A stretch of DNA of 48,083 nt from Candidatus Levyibacteriota bacterium (GCA_016217835.1 JACRFQ010000014.1:1-48083); one strand, 5' to 3'. Counted from the first letter of the stretch, positions 27,995 to 37,081 are shown. Made by a program: numbers and translations. Notes: a model not told the origin generated them from the sequence alone.

Positions 27995-28621
27995 ATGGCC
28001 GGAGTACTATACAAAAAAGAAAGAGAAGTTTTGGAATTTTTAGCGCAATTTCAAAAACAATATGGTTATTCACCCACATTGGCTGAAATTGCAGCCGGAA
28101 CCGGACACAGAAGCAATTCAACTGTTCATTCACTAATTAAATCGCTGGTTGAAAAGGGTTATGTTCAAAAAGTCGACGGCAATACAAGGGTATTAAAAAT
28201 TGTTGATGATAAAGTCACGCTTTCGCTTACAGGAAGTAAGCCCGCAATAGAATTACCCCTGCTTGGATTTATCGCAGCAGGGAGCCCCTTAGAGCCTCAC
28301 ACAGACCCAAATGCGTCCTTTTTCGTATCGGCATCTCTTTTGTCGGGGAAAAATACCGCTTATGTACTACAAGTTAAAGGAAATTCAATGATTGAGGATG
28401 GTATTTTAGATGGGGATTTTGTAGTTATAGAAAAAATGTCCGAAGCCGCAAACGGAGATATAGTGGTTGCAATTGTAGATGATAATTTAGCAACCCTTAA
28501 AAAGTTTTATAAAGAAAACGATAGAATTGTTTTAAAACCTGCAAATTCAGAAATGTCTCCAATTTATCCAAATCATTTAACAATTCAGGGCAAAGCTGTT
28601 GGGATCGTTAGAAAATTCTAA
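27995..28621 (+). CDS. lexA: LexA-type SOS repressor
   Basis: The product has 208 residues. The N-terminal winged helix-turn-helix (about 8-68) contains GYSPTLAEIAAGTGHRSNST and a wing with DGNTRVLKI. The self-cleavage bond is A95-G96 in GFIAAGSPLE, nucleophile S131 in VKGNSMIEDG, and general base K169 in LATLKKFY: the complete LexA catalytic set. It should repress SOS genes, likely including itself and uvrB through the shared intergenic region, until RecA filaments trigger cleavage. I see no canonical E. coli (CTGT-N8-ACAG) or Bacillus (GAAC-N4-GTTC) box, so its operator differs. Confidence 0.95.
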   Translation: MAGVLYKKEREVLEFLAQFQKQYGYSPTLAEIAAGTGHRSNSTVHSLIKSLVEKGYVQKVDGNTRVLKIVDDKVTLSLTGSKPAIELPLLGFIAAGSPLEPHTDPNASFFVSASLLSGKNTAYVLQVKGNSMIEDGILDGDFVVIEKMSEAANGDIVVAIVDDNLATLKKFYKENDRIVLKPANSEMSPIYPNHLTIQGKAVGIVRKF

Positions 28622-28634
28622 TAAGAAACAAAAG

Positions 28635-29258
28635 CTATTTTTTAAATTTGATTAATTTTAATTTGTGATTTATATACCAAAGACCAGCCAGTACCACAAA
28701 AACCAAAATAACTAATTCAAATTTTCTAAAATATCCTCCGAGTACGCTCCACTTGCTTCCAAGATAAAAACCTACATAGGAAACAACCGAAACATAGATA
28801 ATTCCACCTAAAAGCGCGCTGATAATAAATTTATAAAATTTAATTTCTGTAATTCCAGCGGCTACTGCGATAAAAGATTTTATGCCGGGGGTCATTTTGC
28901 CGATAAAAACAACAGGACTGCCGTATTTTTTCATCCAATTAGTGGCCTTAAGATAATCATGTTCGGTTAAGAGTATAATTTTTCCGTACTTTTTAATAAG
29001 AGAAAGTAATAAATTTTCTTCCAAAAAAAATCCGATTGCATAACCAATACTGGATCCTACCAAATCTCCTAAAATTCCAATAATAATTACATATAATAAA
29101 GATAGGCTTCCCTGATTCGATAGAAATCCTGCGAAGGGTAGCGTTACTTCAGACGGAATAGGAATTGCAGCGGCGTTTAAAACCATCAATAAAAATATGC
29201 CAAGATAGCCTGTGGATTGAATTAGATGTATAATAAAGCCTGTTAATTGTTCGAGCAT
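28635..29258 (-). CDS. DedA family membrane protein (VTT domain)
   Basis: The product has 207 residues with 5-6 hydrophobic segments. IPIPSEVTLPFAGFLSNQG near the N-terminus, GDLVGSSIGYAIGF and the FIGKMTPGIKSFIAVAAG block match DedA. Members support membrane homeostasis and are linked to polyprenyl-phosphate or phospholipid flipping. The ATG abuts the rsmI ATG on the opposite strand (CATATG, 29256-29261). A -10-like TATAAA on the minus strand lies 8 nt before it, within rsmI codons. Confidence 0.92.
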   Translation of the reverse strand: MLEQLTGFIIHLIQSTGYLGIFLLMVLNAAAIPIPSEVTLPFAGFLSNQGSLSLLYVIIIGILGDLVGSSIGYAIGFFLEENLLLSLIKKYGKIILLTEHDYLKATNWMKKYGSPVVFIGKMTPGIKSFIAVAAGITEIKFYKFIISALLGGIIYVSVVSYVGFYLGSKWSVLGGYFRKFELVILVFVVLAGLWYINHKLKLIKFKK

Positions 29259-29957
29259 ATGGGTAATTTATACATTGTAGCAACACCGATCGGTAATTTA
29301 CAAGACATTACTTTAAGAGCAATGGATACATTGAGTTTTGTTGATTTTTTATTGTGCGAAGACGTAAGAACAACTTCAAATTTATTAAATTTCATCAATA
29401 AGAGATTAGAAAATGAAGGCAAAAAACCAAGATTAATCCCTTTATATGAAGGAAATGAAGTAAAAGTAATTTCTGAAGTAATTTTGGCGCTTAAAAATGA
29501 TTCCAATATAGCAATTGTATCTGATGCAGGTACTCCTACTATATCCGATCCAGGATTTAAGCTTGTAAGAGAATGCATAAAAGAGGGGATTAAAGTAATG
29601 TCAATTCCGGGACCAACATCTTTGATTTCAGCTTTAGTTTCTTCAGGACTTCCAACAGATAAATTTTTATTTATGGGTTTTTTACCCAAAAAACAGGGTC
29701 ATAAAAAAACAACACTTGAAAATATAAAAAAATCTTTAAAATTAATAAATTCAACTGTGATTATTTTTGAATCACCTCATAGGATAATCGCAACGCTGGA
29801 AGAAATAAAAGAAGAATTTGGCGATATAGAAATAGTTGTTGCAAGGGAACTGACAAAAATTCATGAAGAAATAAGAAAAGATTTAATAAGTAATCAAATA
29901 AGTCATTATAAAAAGGGCATCAAGGGAGAAATAGTTTTACTTTTCAATCTAAAGTGA
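29259..29957 (+). CDS. rsmI: 16S rRNA 2'-O-ribose C1402 methyltransferase
   Basis: The product has 232 residues from MGNLYIVATPIGNLQDITLRA, the exact RsmI N-terminus; an upstream TTG at 29247 is not needed. LCEDVRTTSNLL, VSDAGTPTISDPGFKLV and MSIPGPTSLISALVSSGLP are conserved tetrapyrrole-methylase-fold blocks binding SAM. It methylates the ribose of C1402 in 16S rRNA. The small C-terminal extension of E. coli RsmI is absent. TATAAT at 29229-29234 lies inside dedA. Its stop overlaps the convergent eno gene by 9 bp. Confidence 0.95.
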   Translation: MGNLYIVATPIGNLQDITLRAMDTLSFVDFLLCEDVRTTSNLLNFINKRLENEGKKPRLIPLYEGNEVKVISEVILALKNDSNIAIVSDAGTPTISDPGFKLVRECIKEGIKVMSIPGPTSLISALVSSGLPTDKFLFMGFLPKKQGHKKTTLENIKKSLKLINSTVIIFESPHRIIATLEEIKEEFGDIEIVVARELTKIHEEIRKDLISNQISHYKKGIKGEIVLLFNLK

Positions 29958-31208
29958 TTTAATTTGTTTTTCGATTTGCAAAAGCCTGTTATATTTTGCA
30001 ACTCTTTCGCCTCTGACAGGAGCTCCGAATTTTACATAGTCGGCCGAAGCTGCAACGGCAAAATCTGCGATAAAATCGTCATTTGTTTCTTGAGAACGGT
30101 GGGAAACAATAATTTTTAAACCAGCCTGTCTTGCCATTTCAACAACTGCTAATGCTTCAATAACCGTACCGATTTGGTTAGGTTTAATAATAATTCCGGT
30201 AATAGTTTTTTTATCAAGAGCGGTTTGAAGCCTATATGGATTTGTAACTGTTAAATCGTCTCCGACGATAAGCATCTGCGCTGATAGTTGTGAGCAAAGC
30301 TTGGTCCAGCCGTCCCAATCATCTTCGGAAAGACCGTCTTCCAGGTAAAGGAGATGGAAATCTTTACCCAGTAATTCATAAAAAGAAATAATATCGTCGC
30401 TGCCAAGCCCAGCCTGCTTATCTTTTATGTGATATCTTTGATCAATATATAAACTATTTGTCGCAGCATCTAACCCCAAAAAGACATCGAATCCGATTCT
30501 TAAATTTATTGATTCTGTAGCTTGTTTAAGAAGAGTCAGGGCGTCTTGATTAGAGGCAACCGCGGGTGAAAATCCGCCTTCATCTCCAATAAGGGTCGAT
30601 AAATTATTGATTTGTAGATGCTTTTCAAGCGCAAAATAAACAGAAGTGCCGATATTAAGCGATTCTTCATAGGATTTTGATGTAGCCGGGATTAGTAAAA
30701 ATTCCTGAAAATCAATTGTTCCGCGGGCATGTTTTCCACCGTTAATAATGTTAAAAGCAGGGGTGGGGATTTTTAAAGGCATGTTTTCTTTTTTAATGTA
30801 TTCCCTTAAGTATAAAAACAAAGGTAAAACAGAGCTTTTGGCTGCAGCTTTGGCAACCGCCATTGAAACAGATAATGTTGCATTTGCACCAAGCCTGCCC
30901 TTATTATGTGTACCGTCTAAATCAATCATTTTTTTATCAATATCTTGTTGTTTTGAAGCTTCAATTCCCATAAGTGCAGGAGAGATAATTTCATTTATGT
31001 TTAAAATTGCGTTGTTTACTCCAAATCCCTGAAATCTTTTTTCTTCGTTATCTCTTATTTCTACAGCTTCGTATTTCCCCGTTGAAGTGCCTGATGGGCA
31101 AGACGCTGTGCCCGTTGATCCGTCCGTTAAGACAACAGTTGTTTCAATTGTTGGATGACCCTTTGCGTTTAATATTTCTCTTGCAAAGATTTGTTTAATT
31201 TTTGCCAT
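29949..31208 (-). CDS. eno: Enolase
   Basis: The product has 419 residues. SCPSGTSTGKYEAVE is the catalytic flexible loop, FQEFLLIP and IGDEGGFSPAV follow, LYLEDGLSEDDWDGW and VGDDLTVTNP carry metal ligands, and IIIKPNQIGT holds the active-site lysine. It interconverts 2-phosphoglycerate and PEP. It begins one base after pps, so enolase and PEP synthase are co-translated and together link 2-PG to pyruvate. Confidence 0.98.
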   Translation of the reverse strand: MAKIKQIFAREILNAKGHPTIETTVVLTDGSTGTASCPSGTSTGKYEAVEIRDNEEKRFQGFGVNNAILNINEIISPALMGIEASKQQDIDKKMIDLDGTHNKGRLGANATLSVSMAVAKAAAKSSVLPLFLYLREYIKKENMPLKIPTPAFNIINGGKHARGTIDFQEFLLIPATSKSYEESLNIGTSVYFALEKHLQINNLSTLIGDEGGFSPAVASNQDALTLLKQATESINLRIGFDVFLGLDAATNSLYIDQRYHIKDKQAGLGSDDIISFYELLGKDFHLLYLEDGLSEDDWDGWTKLCSQLSAQMLIVGDDLTVTNPYRLQTALDKKTITGIIIKPNQIGTVIEALAVVEMARQAGLKIIVSHRSQETNDDFIADFAVAASADYVKFGAPVRGERVAKYNRLLQIEKQIKSL

Positions 31209-31209
31209 A

Positions 31210-33468
31210 TTATTTATTTAAAATTTCTTTTTCAGTTTGCGAAAGAAGTTTTCTGGTACTCTCAATTGCATCAGGCGATACAGATACACTGGTAGTTCCC
31301 CATTCAACCAATTTTCTAACAAGCTCGGGATAAGTAGACACTGCTTGTCCGCACATCGAGGATGTAATGCCAAATTTATGCGCTGTTTTAATTATATGTT
31401 CAAAAGCCCAAAGAGTTGATTGGTCCATTTCGTTAAACTCACTGGCAACTTCCGAGTTATCCCTGTCTGTTCCCATTGTAAGCATAGTTAAGTCATTAGA
31501 GCCAATCGAGATACCGTCAATTCCTACTTCAATAAATTTTTCAAGCAAGATCACATTCGAAGGTATTTCAACCATCATCCAAATCTTAAATGTAGATGAA
31601 CGTGAAAGCCTTGAATCATTAATAAGTTTTTTTACTTTTATCAGTTCTTCAACCGTTCTTACAAACGGAATCATGATCCATAAATTTTTATATCCCATTT
31701 TGTTTCTGACATTTTTTATTGCTTCAAGTTCCAGTTTAAACACTTCCGGATCATGAATATATCTAAAAGCTCCCCGGAATCCAAGCATTGGGTTTGACTC
31801 CTGTGGCTCGTAATCTTTTCCGCCGACCAAATTTCTGTACTCATTGGTTTTAAAATCGGAAGTTCTATAAACCACCGGTTTTTGATCAAATGCTTTGCAA
31901 AATTTAGCAATATCATTTGCCAATTTATCAATATATATATGTTTTTTACCATCATGAATCATTTTTTTAGGATGAACCCCGATATCTGCCATGATAAATT
32001 CTGCTCTTAATAAGCCGATTCCGTCGGGATTTTTTTGCGAGATTTTATCAGCCAAATCCGGTTCGGCTAAATTTACATAAAGCTTGGTGACTGTCTTAAT
32101 ATCTGAAACAGCTTCTATATGAGCGTTATTGTTTGTTAAAAATCCGCCTTTATAAATTTGACCGTTTGTGCCGTTAACCGTTATTATATTCCCAGTTTTT
32201 AATTGTTTAGTTGCAAACTCCGTACCTACAACAGCCGGAATTCCAAGTTCCCTTGAAACAATTGCTGCATGTGAAGTCCTACCACCGCTATCTGTAACTA
32301 TTGCCACTGCTTTTTTCATTGCGGGTACAAAGTCGGGATTTGTTTGAGGAGCTACTAAAATATCACCAGATAAAACCTTATCGATTTCTTTTGGTGAAAA
32401 GATTACTCTTACGGGGCCTGATGCAATCCCGGGGCTTGCAGGATCACCTTTTAATATTAGGTCGGATTCTTTAAGGACGGTATTATTTGCTTTAGTGACA
32501 TTTTTTGTAGTTGTAACAGACCTTGTTTGTACAATGTAAATATTATTTTTTTCTATTGCCCATTCAAGGTCTTGGGGAAAATAATAATGTTTTTCAATTT
32601 CTTTTCCCAGTTTTGCTAAGCTTAAAATTTCTTTTTCTGATAATTTTTGTTTTGAACCCTGCTTTTTAGAAAGTTTTATTCCTTTATTATTAACCCCTTT
32701 TTTTATCAAGCTACGGTCTTGAATAGAAGTTTTTTTGGATAAAACTTTTAATTCCTTTTTATCTACTTCGTAATGATCCGGGGTAACTGCTCCCTGAACA
32801 ATTAATTCTCCGAGTCCATATATAGCTTCTATTGTAATTTTGGATTTATCATTTGTAACGGGATCAATTGTAAACATGATTCCGGATTTATCGGATTCAA
32901 CCATTTTTTGCACAACTAAAGCAATGCCAATTTTAATATCGTCATATTTTTGTTGATGTCTGTAATAAATTGCACGGCCGTCATATAAAGAAGCCCAGCC
33001 TTCTTTGATTTTTTCTAAAAGCACAGCATCACCCTTAACATTTAAAAAAGTTTCCTGTTGACCGGCAAAAGAAGCGTTAGCCAAATCTTCTGCAGTTGCG
33101 CTGGACCGTACTGCCACTAAAGCATGACTAAAAGGACCGCTTAATTTATTATACGAAGATACAATGTCTTTAATTAATTGATTTGAAAGCGTACCGTTTT
33201 TAATAAGTTTTTTAATATGTAAAGAAACTTGTTCTAAGGATTTCGAATCTTCAAAATTTGTTGTAGATAAAAGATGTTTGATTTTAATGGTTAAATTATT
33301 TTCTCTGATAAAATCGTAGTAAGCGTTTGAGGTTATTATAAAACCCGGGGGGACGGGAAAACCCGCGCTAGTCATTTCTCCTAAGTTAGCGCCCTTGCCG
33401 CCGACTAAAGCGACATCTTCTTTTCTGATTTCTAAAAACCAAGCAATATGATGAGCAGAATATGCCAT
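31210..33468 (-). CDS. ppsA: Phosphoenolpyruvate synthase
   Basis: The product has 752 residues. The N-terminal ATP-grasp domain (VGGKGANLGEMTSAGFPVPPGF; VAVRSSATAEDLANASFAGQ), a central swivelling domain with the phospho-histidine in GGRTSHAAIVSRELGIPAVV, and a C-terminal PEP/pyruvate barrel with VEIPSNVILL, GSNDLTML and the acid SSMCGQAVS are all intact. It makes PEP from pyruvate with ATP to AMP, or may run in reverse in organisms lacking pyruvate kinase. An extended -10 (TGCTATGAT) ends 9 nt before the ATG, another near-leaderless start. Confidence 0.95.
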   Translation of the reverse strand: MAYSAHHIAWFLEIRKEDVALVGGKGANLGEMTSAGFPVPPGFIITSNAYYDFIRENNLTIKIKHLLSTTNFEDSKSLEQVSLHIKKLIKNGTLSNQLIKDIVSSYNKLSGPFSHALVAVRSSATAEDLANASFAGQQETFLNVKGDAVLLEKIKEGWASLYDGRAIYYRHQQKYDDIKIGIALVVQKMVESDKSGIMFTIDPVTNDKSKITIEAIYGLGELIVQGAVTPDHYEVDKKELKVLSKKTSIQDRSLIKKGVNNKGIKLSKKQGSKQKLSEKEILSLAKLGKEIEKHYYFPQDLEWAIEKNNIYIVQTRSVTTTKNVTKANNTVLKESDLILKGDPASPGIASGPVRVIFSPKEIDKVLSGDILVAPQTNPDFVPAMKKAVAIVTDSGGRTSHAAIVSRELGIPAVVGTEFATKQLKTGNIITVNGTNGQIYKGGFLTNNNAHIEAVSDIKTVTKLYVNLAEPDLADKISQKNPDGIGLLRAEFIMADIGVHPKKMIHDGKKHIYIDKLANDIAKFCKAFDQKPVVYRTSDFKTNEYRNLVGGKDYEPQESNPMLGFRGAFRYIHDPEVFKLELEAIKNVRNKMGYKNLWIMIPFVRTVEELIKVKKLINDSRLSRSSTFKIWMMVEIPSNVILLEKFIEVGIDGISIGSNDLTMLTMGTDRDNSEVASEFNEMDQSTLWAFEHIIKTAHKFGITSSMCGQAVSTYPELVRKLVEWGTTSVSVSPDAIESTRKLLSQTEKEILNK

Positions 33469-33508
33469 AGTATTATTATCATAGCATTTTTAAAAATATT
33501 CAAGGAGG

Positions 33509-34120
33509 TTATTTTTGTAAGGGGTATTCACTCGCATTTATAATTTTTATGTCAGGTATTTTTTTATATTTAATATTTTTAACTAACGCCGGTTTACCAT
33601 GTTCTTCAATAATATAATAACAAAAACCCTGCATTTTTCTTACGGCTTCATAATCTGCGTGTCCGGGAAATGATACAGGATTTGCTTCATCGAAGTTAAC
33701 AGGGGAGTCGTCCACGGTAGCAAAATAGGTTTTGGAAATATTTGCCACCAAGTGTCCCCATTCGGGGGGGATGTAAATATTATCTCCTGGGAAAACATGG
33801 ATTGCATAAACCTCATCGATTTCATCATCAATTGGGTTCCCGTTTTGATCAGTTGCTCTTTTTTGGACAAGAACAATTCCTTCTCCGAAAATTGGCCAAT
33901 AAGTTTCATTTAATTTACCCACATGATAGTGGCCGTATGTTTTAATATATTCTTTTCCAACAAGACCCGGTTCCCAGATTGTAATATTGCGTTGATCGCT
34001 TCCGCCTCTGACCATATGATAATGAATATCAGGACCGTGAGCCAAGGGATCCATAAGAACATCCTTCATTTTTTCATGTGTTCTTGAAGCATAATGTTTA
34101 GTGGAAAAATCTTTTTTCAT
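33509..34120 (-). CDS. Cupin-type glucose-6-phosphate isomerase
   Basis: The product has 203 residues, a single cupin barrel of the archaeal-type phosphoglucose isomerase family. Metal ligands H64, H66 and E72 in TYGHYHVGKLNETYW and H123 in IPPEWGHLVAN are present, along with DDSPVNFDEANPVSF and QGFCYYIIEEHGKP. It interconverts glucose 6-phosphate and fructose 6-phosphate with a bound metal, unlike the unrelated Pgi common in bacteria. It overlaps the upstream cupin gene by 4 nt, within a manB-cupin-cupin operon. Confidence 0.88.
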   Translation of the reverse strand: MKKDFSTKHYASRTHEKMKDVLMDPLAHGPDIHYHMVRGGSDQRNITIWEPGLVGKEYIKTYGHYHVGKLNETYWPIFGEGIVLVQKRATDQNGNPIDDEIDEVYAIHVFPGDNIYIPPEWGHLVANISKTYFATVDDSPVNFDEANPVSFPGHADYEAVRKMQGFCYYIIEEHGKPALVKNIKYKKIPDIKIINASEYPLQK

Positions 34121-34554
34121 AATAATCCTCTTTCTTTTTTTCTCTGTTCTTCAGTTTCATCGGGTCTTTTATAATCATCTTCAAGTCTAAAAGTTGTACC
34201 AATTTCAGGCGTAGAAACCTCCAAAACCTCACAATCAGTTATTCCTGCAAGTCTATGTCTTTGTCCGATTTGACAACTATATCCTTTTCCACTTTCAAGT
34301 TCTGCTTCAACAAGTTCACCTAATTCATTGTCCCAGATTACTTTTGCTCTGCCGTTTAGTAAGTACCAGCTTTCTTCTTTTCTATCGTGAACCTGCAAAG
34401 AGAGTCTTTGTCCTGCATTTATGTGTAGGACTTTACCCATATATGGTTTATTTTCAGGCACCCAATGAATTTCGTAACCCCAGGGTTTATCAATTTTCTT
34501 TGCAAAAGAAGAGTTACTAAATTTTGTTTTATCAATATTTTTTAAATCGCTCAT
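34117..34554 (-). CDS. Cupin protein related to mannose-6-phosphate isomerase type II
   Basis: The product has 145 residues. The KPWGYEIHWV start, SLQVHDRKEESWYLLNGRAKV and GQRHRLAG segments match the C-terminal cupin domain of type II mannose-6-phosphate isomerase / mannose-1-phosphate guanylyltransferase, here free-standing. A plausible activity is fructose 6-phosphate to mannose 6-phosphate, feeding the phosphomannomutase that precedes it. The typical first metal histidine pair is only partly conserved (HDRKEE), so the exact sugar phosphate is uncertain. Its start overlaps the manB stop by one base. Confidence 0.75.
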   Translation of the reverse strand: MSDLKNIDKTKFSNSSFAKKIDKPWGYEIHWVPENKPYMGKVLHINAGQRLSLQVHDRKEESWYLLNGRAKVIWDNELGELVEAELESGKGYSCQIGQRHRLAGITDCEVLEVSTPEIGTTFRLEDDYKRPDETEEQRKKERGLL

Positions 34555-35933
34555 TATTTTTTTGTTGCATTTATTAAACTCGTAAGCTCTTTTGTTTTTT
34601 GTTCAACCTCATCCTTATTATATCCTTCAACATTTAGTCTTAAAAGCGGTTCTGTGTTTGAAGTTCTTACGTTAAATCTCCATGAGCCATAAGCAATCGA
34701 AACGCCGTCAAGTTCCCATAACTCTCCATCTCTGTATTTATCTTTTAGTATTGAGAGAATTTCAGGTGCATTTGAAACTTTGAAATTATATTCCACGGAT
34801 TCATAGCTTCGCCTAACTTCTTCAACCAACCCAGAAAGTGTTTTATTTTCATCACTTAATACCTTAAGGATAATAAGAATTACAGGTAGGTTTGATTCAG
34901 CATTTCCATTTACTTTAAAAAACATATGCCCCGATGATTCGCCGGCAAAAATTCCACCCGTTTTATTCATAGCTTCAGTTATGTAAGCATGTCCTACTCT
35001 TACAATTTCAGATTTTCCACCGAATTCTTCAACAATTTTTTGCGGTCCCAAAACATCTCTAATGTCAAAATAAATTAATCCTTCTGGATGTTTTTTCAAA
35101 ATTTCCCGGGCAACAATTGAAGTTATCGCGGTTGCTCTAACAATTTCTCCCTTTTCGTCTATAAAATATAATCTATCTCCGTCACCGTCTGTTGCAATTC
35201 CTAAATCTGCTTTTTCATCTAAAACCCTTTGTTGTAAGCTTTTTAATGTTTCAAAATTTAAAGGATTTGGTTCGTGGACCGGAAAATTTCCGTCCAATTC
35301 AAAATTCATTCTGATTAAATTCGCAGGAACTTTTTTAAATAATGCGTCTATGTACTGAGCGCCCATTGCATTACCCGGATCTGCAACAATCTTAAACTTC
35401 TTGATAACAGGATTATTAAGAAGTTCAAGCGCTGCAGTTACTTCATCTTCTAAAATACCTTCTTTTCTTGAAATTTTACCTTGAGTTTTTGAAATAAAAT
35501 TAATTTCTTCCATTGCAAGTTTTTGCACATCATCCATTCCTGTCGGTTTACCAATTTTAACTAAACCCTTAGGAGTGCTTCTGACAAACTTCATTCCGTT
35601 CCATTCTTTTGGATTGTGTGAAGCAGTTATTTGAATTCCGCAGTCATAGCCATAATGAAAAACAGCAAAATAGAACGATGGGGTAGATAATTGACCCGCA
35701 TCAATAACATTTGCTCCCATATCAAGAAGTGTTTTTTTTGCAACTTCAAAAAGTTGTGGACCTGATAGTCTCATGTCATATGCTAATAGAATTGTCGGTT
35801 GTTCTTTTTTTATCGATTCGTAAAAAAACTTATAAATTGCCTTTATAATTTGGGATGTATTTTCTTTGTTGATCTGCGTTGGGTAGATGCCCCTGATGTC
35901 GTAAGATTTAAAAATCGAAGGATCAATTGTCAT
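34554..35933 (-). CDS. manB: Phosphomannomutase/phosphoglucomutase
   Basis: The product has 459 residues, alpha-D-phosphohexomutase family. FKSYDIRGIYP at the N-terminus, the phospho-serine loop ITASHNPKEWNGMK, the Mg2+ loop TDGDGDRLYF, the sugar-binding GGIFAGESSGHMFF and the phosphate-binding RTSNTEPLLRLNVEG are all intact. It interconverts hexose 6- and 1-phosphates for nucleotide-sugar synthesis. With the two cupin isomerases it forms a three-gene unit from central metabolism to the glycan pathway. Confidence 0.94.
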   Translation of the reverse strand: MTIDPSIFKSYDIRGIYPTQINKENTSQIIKAIYKFFYESIKKEQPTILLAYDMRLSGPQLFEVAKKTLLDMGANVIDAGQLSTPSFYFAVFHYGYDCGIQITASHNPKEWNGMKFVRSTPKGLVKIGKPTGMDDVQKLAMEEINFISKTQGKISRKEGILEDEVTAALELLNNPVIKKFKIVADPGNAMGAQYIDALFKKVPANLIRMNFELDGNFPVHEPNPLNFETLKSLQQRVLDEKADLGIATDGDGDRLYFIDEKGEIVRATAITSIVAREILKKHPEGLIYFDIRDVLGPQKIVEEFGGKSEIVRVGHAYITEAMNKTGGIFAGESSGHMFFKVNGNAESNLPVILIILKVLSDENKTLSGLVEEVRRSYESVEYNFKVSNAPEILSILKDKYRDGELWELDGVSIAYGSWRFNVRTSNTEPLLRLNVEGYNKDEVEQKTKELTSLINATKK

Positions 35934-35942
35934 TAGTCTATC

Positions 35943-36635
35943 TTATAAATCAACAAGGAAAAAGTCAATTGATTTTTCTAGAGGAAAAGAAATCTTGCCG
36001 GTTTTGTGCTTTAAATCAATCTCAAAAAGTTTATTATATGAGTTCAAAAGTTTATTTTTATCATAATATGAAAGCTGCTTTTTAAATTTGGAAAGCTGCC
36101 ACGGCGCCATTCTTTTTACTTCGTCTATTGTATTATTGCTGCTATCCAGCTGACTTATTAAGAGTCTAAATTGTCTTATTATCATAAACATTACAATTTC
36201 AACTTCAATTGTTTTTAAAAGTTCATGGAAAAGAGTTATTAAATATTTTGAGTTTTGGGGTTTAATATTATCTAAAAATAAAAACAAGTTTTGAGGTAAT
36301 GAAAAATTCTTAACAGTTGCATTACTAAAAGCAGTTAGCGCCGGCTTTGAAACTTCTGCATTTTCCCAAAAAATAATATCAATGGTTTTGTTTTTATTAA
36401 TATATGACGCAATTTCTTTAAAATCAGACGAATTTGCTTTAATTTTCGAAAAAAAGTTTTCTACAATGACTGTTGTAGATTTTTCAAAAAAGTTTTTATT
36501 TTCGGACGTTTGAAAAAGCAAGTCAACGGTTACTAAATCGGGATTTATTAAAACAGTGTTATCTAATTTATTTTTTTCTTCAAAAAAATAATTTCTTGAT
36601 TTTTCAATGTCATTCCCGTGAATTATTAAAATCAT
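35943..36635 (-). CDS. holA: Short DNA polymerase III delta subunit-like protein
   Basis: The product has 230 residues. IIHGNDIEKSRNYF at the start and the C-terminal LSKFKKQLSYYDKNKLLNSYNKLFEIDLKHKTGK-type pattern (W-x-LSKFKKQ ... L...Y..LFEID...KTG) resemble HolA, the clamp-loader subunit that opens the beta clamp. It is about 100 residues shorter than the usual 330, with a reduced N-terminal AAA+-like domain and no Walker A, as expected for delta. It lies between a metallopeptidase gene (1 nt) and manB (9 nt). Identification is by pattern only. Confidence 0.65.
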   Translation of the reverse strand: MILIIHGNDIEKSRNYFFEEKNKLDNTVLINPDLVTVDLLFQTSENKNFFEKSTTVIVENFFSKIKANSSDFKEIASYINKNKTIDIIFWENAEVSKPALTAFSNATVKNFSLPQNLFLFLDNIKPQNSKYLITLFHELLKTIEVEIVMFMIIRQFRLLISQLDSSNNTIDEVKRMAPWQLSKFKKQLSYYDKNKLLNSYNKLFEIDLKHKTGKISFPLEKSIDFFLVDL

Positions 36636-36636
36636 T

Positions 36637-37032
36637 TTATTTTATAGATAATTTTTTGTATTCGTTAAATAACGCAGTTGCGGTTTTTCCCAAATGCCTG
36701 CTCTTTGTAACATGGGGAACAAGCGCGCCTGAGAAATTTTTTGGAATATGCAATAATTCGTGAATTAAAACCTTGGATTTTTCATCGTCGTTTAATTTAT
36801 CGTAATATTTTGCTAAAACCTCAATAACATAAGCAGGTTCCAAATCGAGGGCGTGTTGAAAAATTTTTGGCATTGACCAGATTCTTGCATAAGCTCTTGA
36901 TTTTGAACCTTGAGTTCTGTAACAAAAGATTCTTTTTGCCTCAACGTGAGGCAAATCCAAGACTTTGAGTATTTTTGTTATTTCTTTTTTTACATCAGGA
37001 GCAATCTCCCATTCAAGTTTTTGATTTTTCAT
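36637..37032 (-). CDS. Putative metallopeptidase (phage-metallopeptidase-like family)
   Basis: The product has 131 residues. HELLHIPKNFSGALVPH provides H91, E92, H95 and a possible further ligand H107, an HExxH zinc site of the small family seen in CPR and phages (PF18894-like). KRIFCYRTQGSKSRAYARIW upstream is a conserved strand region. No signal peptide is visible, so it acts in the cytoplasm. The substrate is unknown. Its 5' flank is a 7-nt periodic tract (37047-37081). Confidence 0.7.
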   Translation of the reverse strand: MKNQKLEWEIAPDVKKEITKILKVLDLPHVEAKRIFCYRTQGSKSRAYARIWSMPKIFQHALDLEPAYVIEVLAKYYDKLNDDEKSKVLIHELLHIPKNFSGALVPHVTKSRHLGKTATALFNEYKKLSIK

Positions 37033-37046
37033 ATATTTAAAATTAC

Positions 37047-37081
37047 TTTTGAATTTTGACTTTTAACTTTTGAATTTTATT
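37047..37081. repeat. 7-nt periodic tract upstream of the metallopeptidase gene
   Basis: Consecutive words TTTTGAA, TTTTGAC, TTTTAAC, TTTTGAA, TTTTATT with exact 7-nt spacing. It fills most of the gap between the DUF458 gene, including its stop codon, and the metallopeptidase ATG. Confidence 0.85.

Noticed and set aside
27919-28014. N-terminal extension of uvrB upstream of MQFKLESKF
   Set aside because: It covers the lexA -35/-10 boxes and start codon, and the family begins at the MQFKLESKF position.
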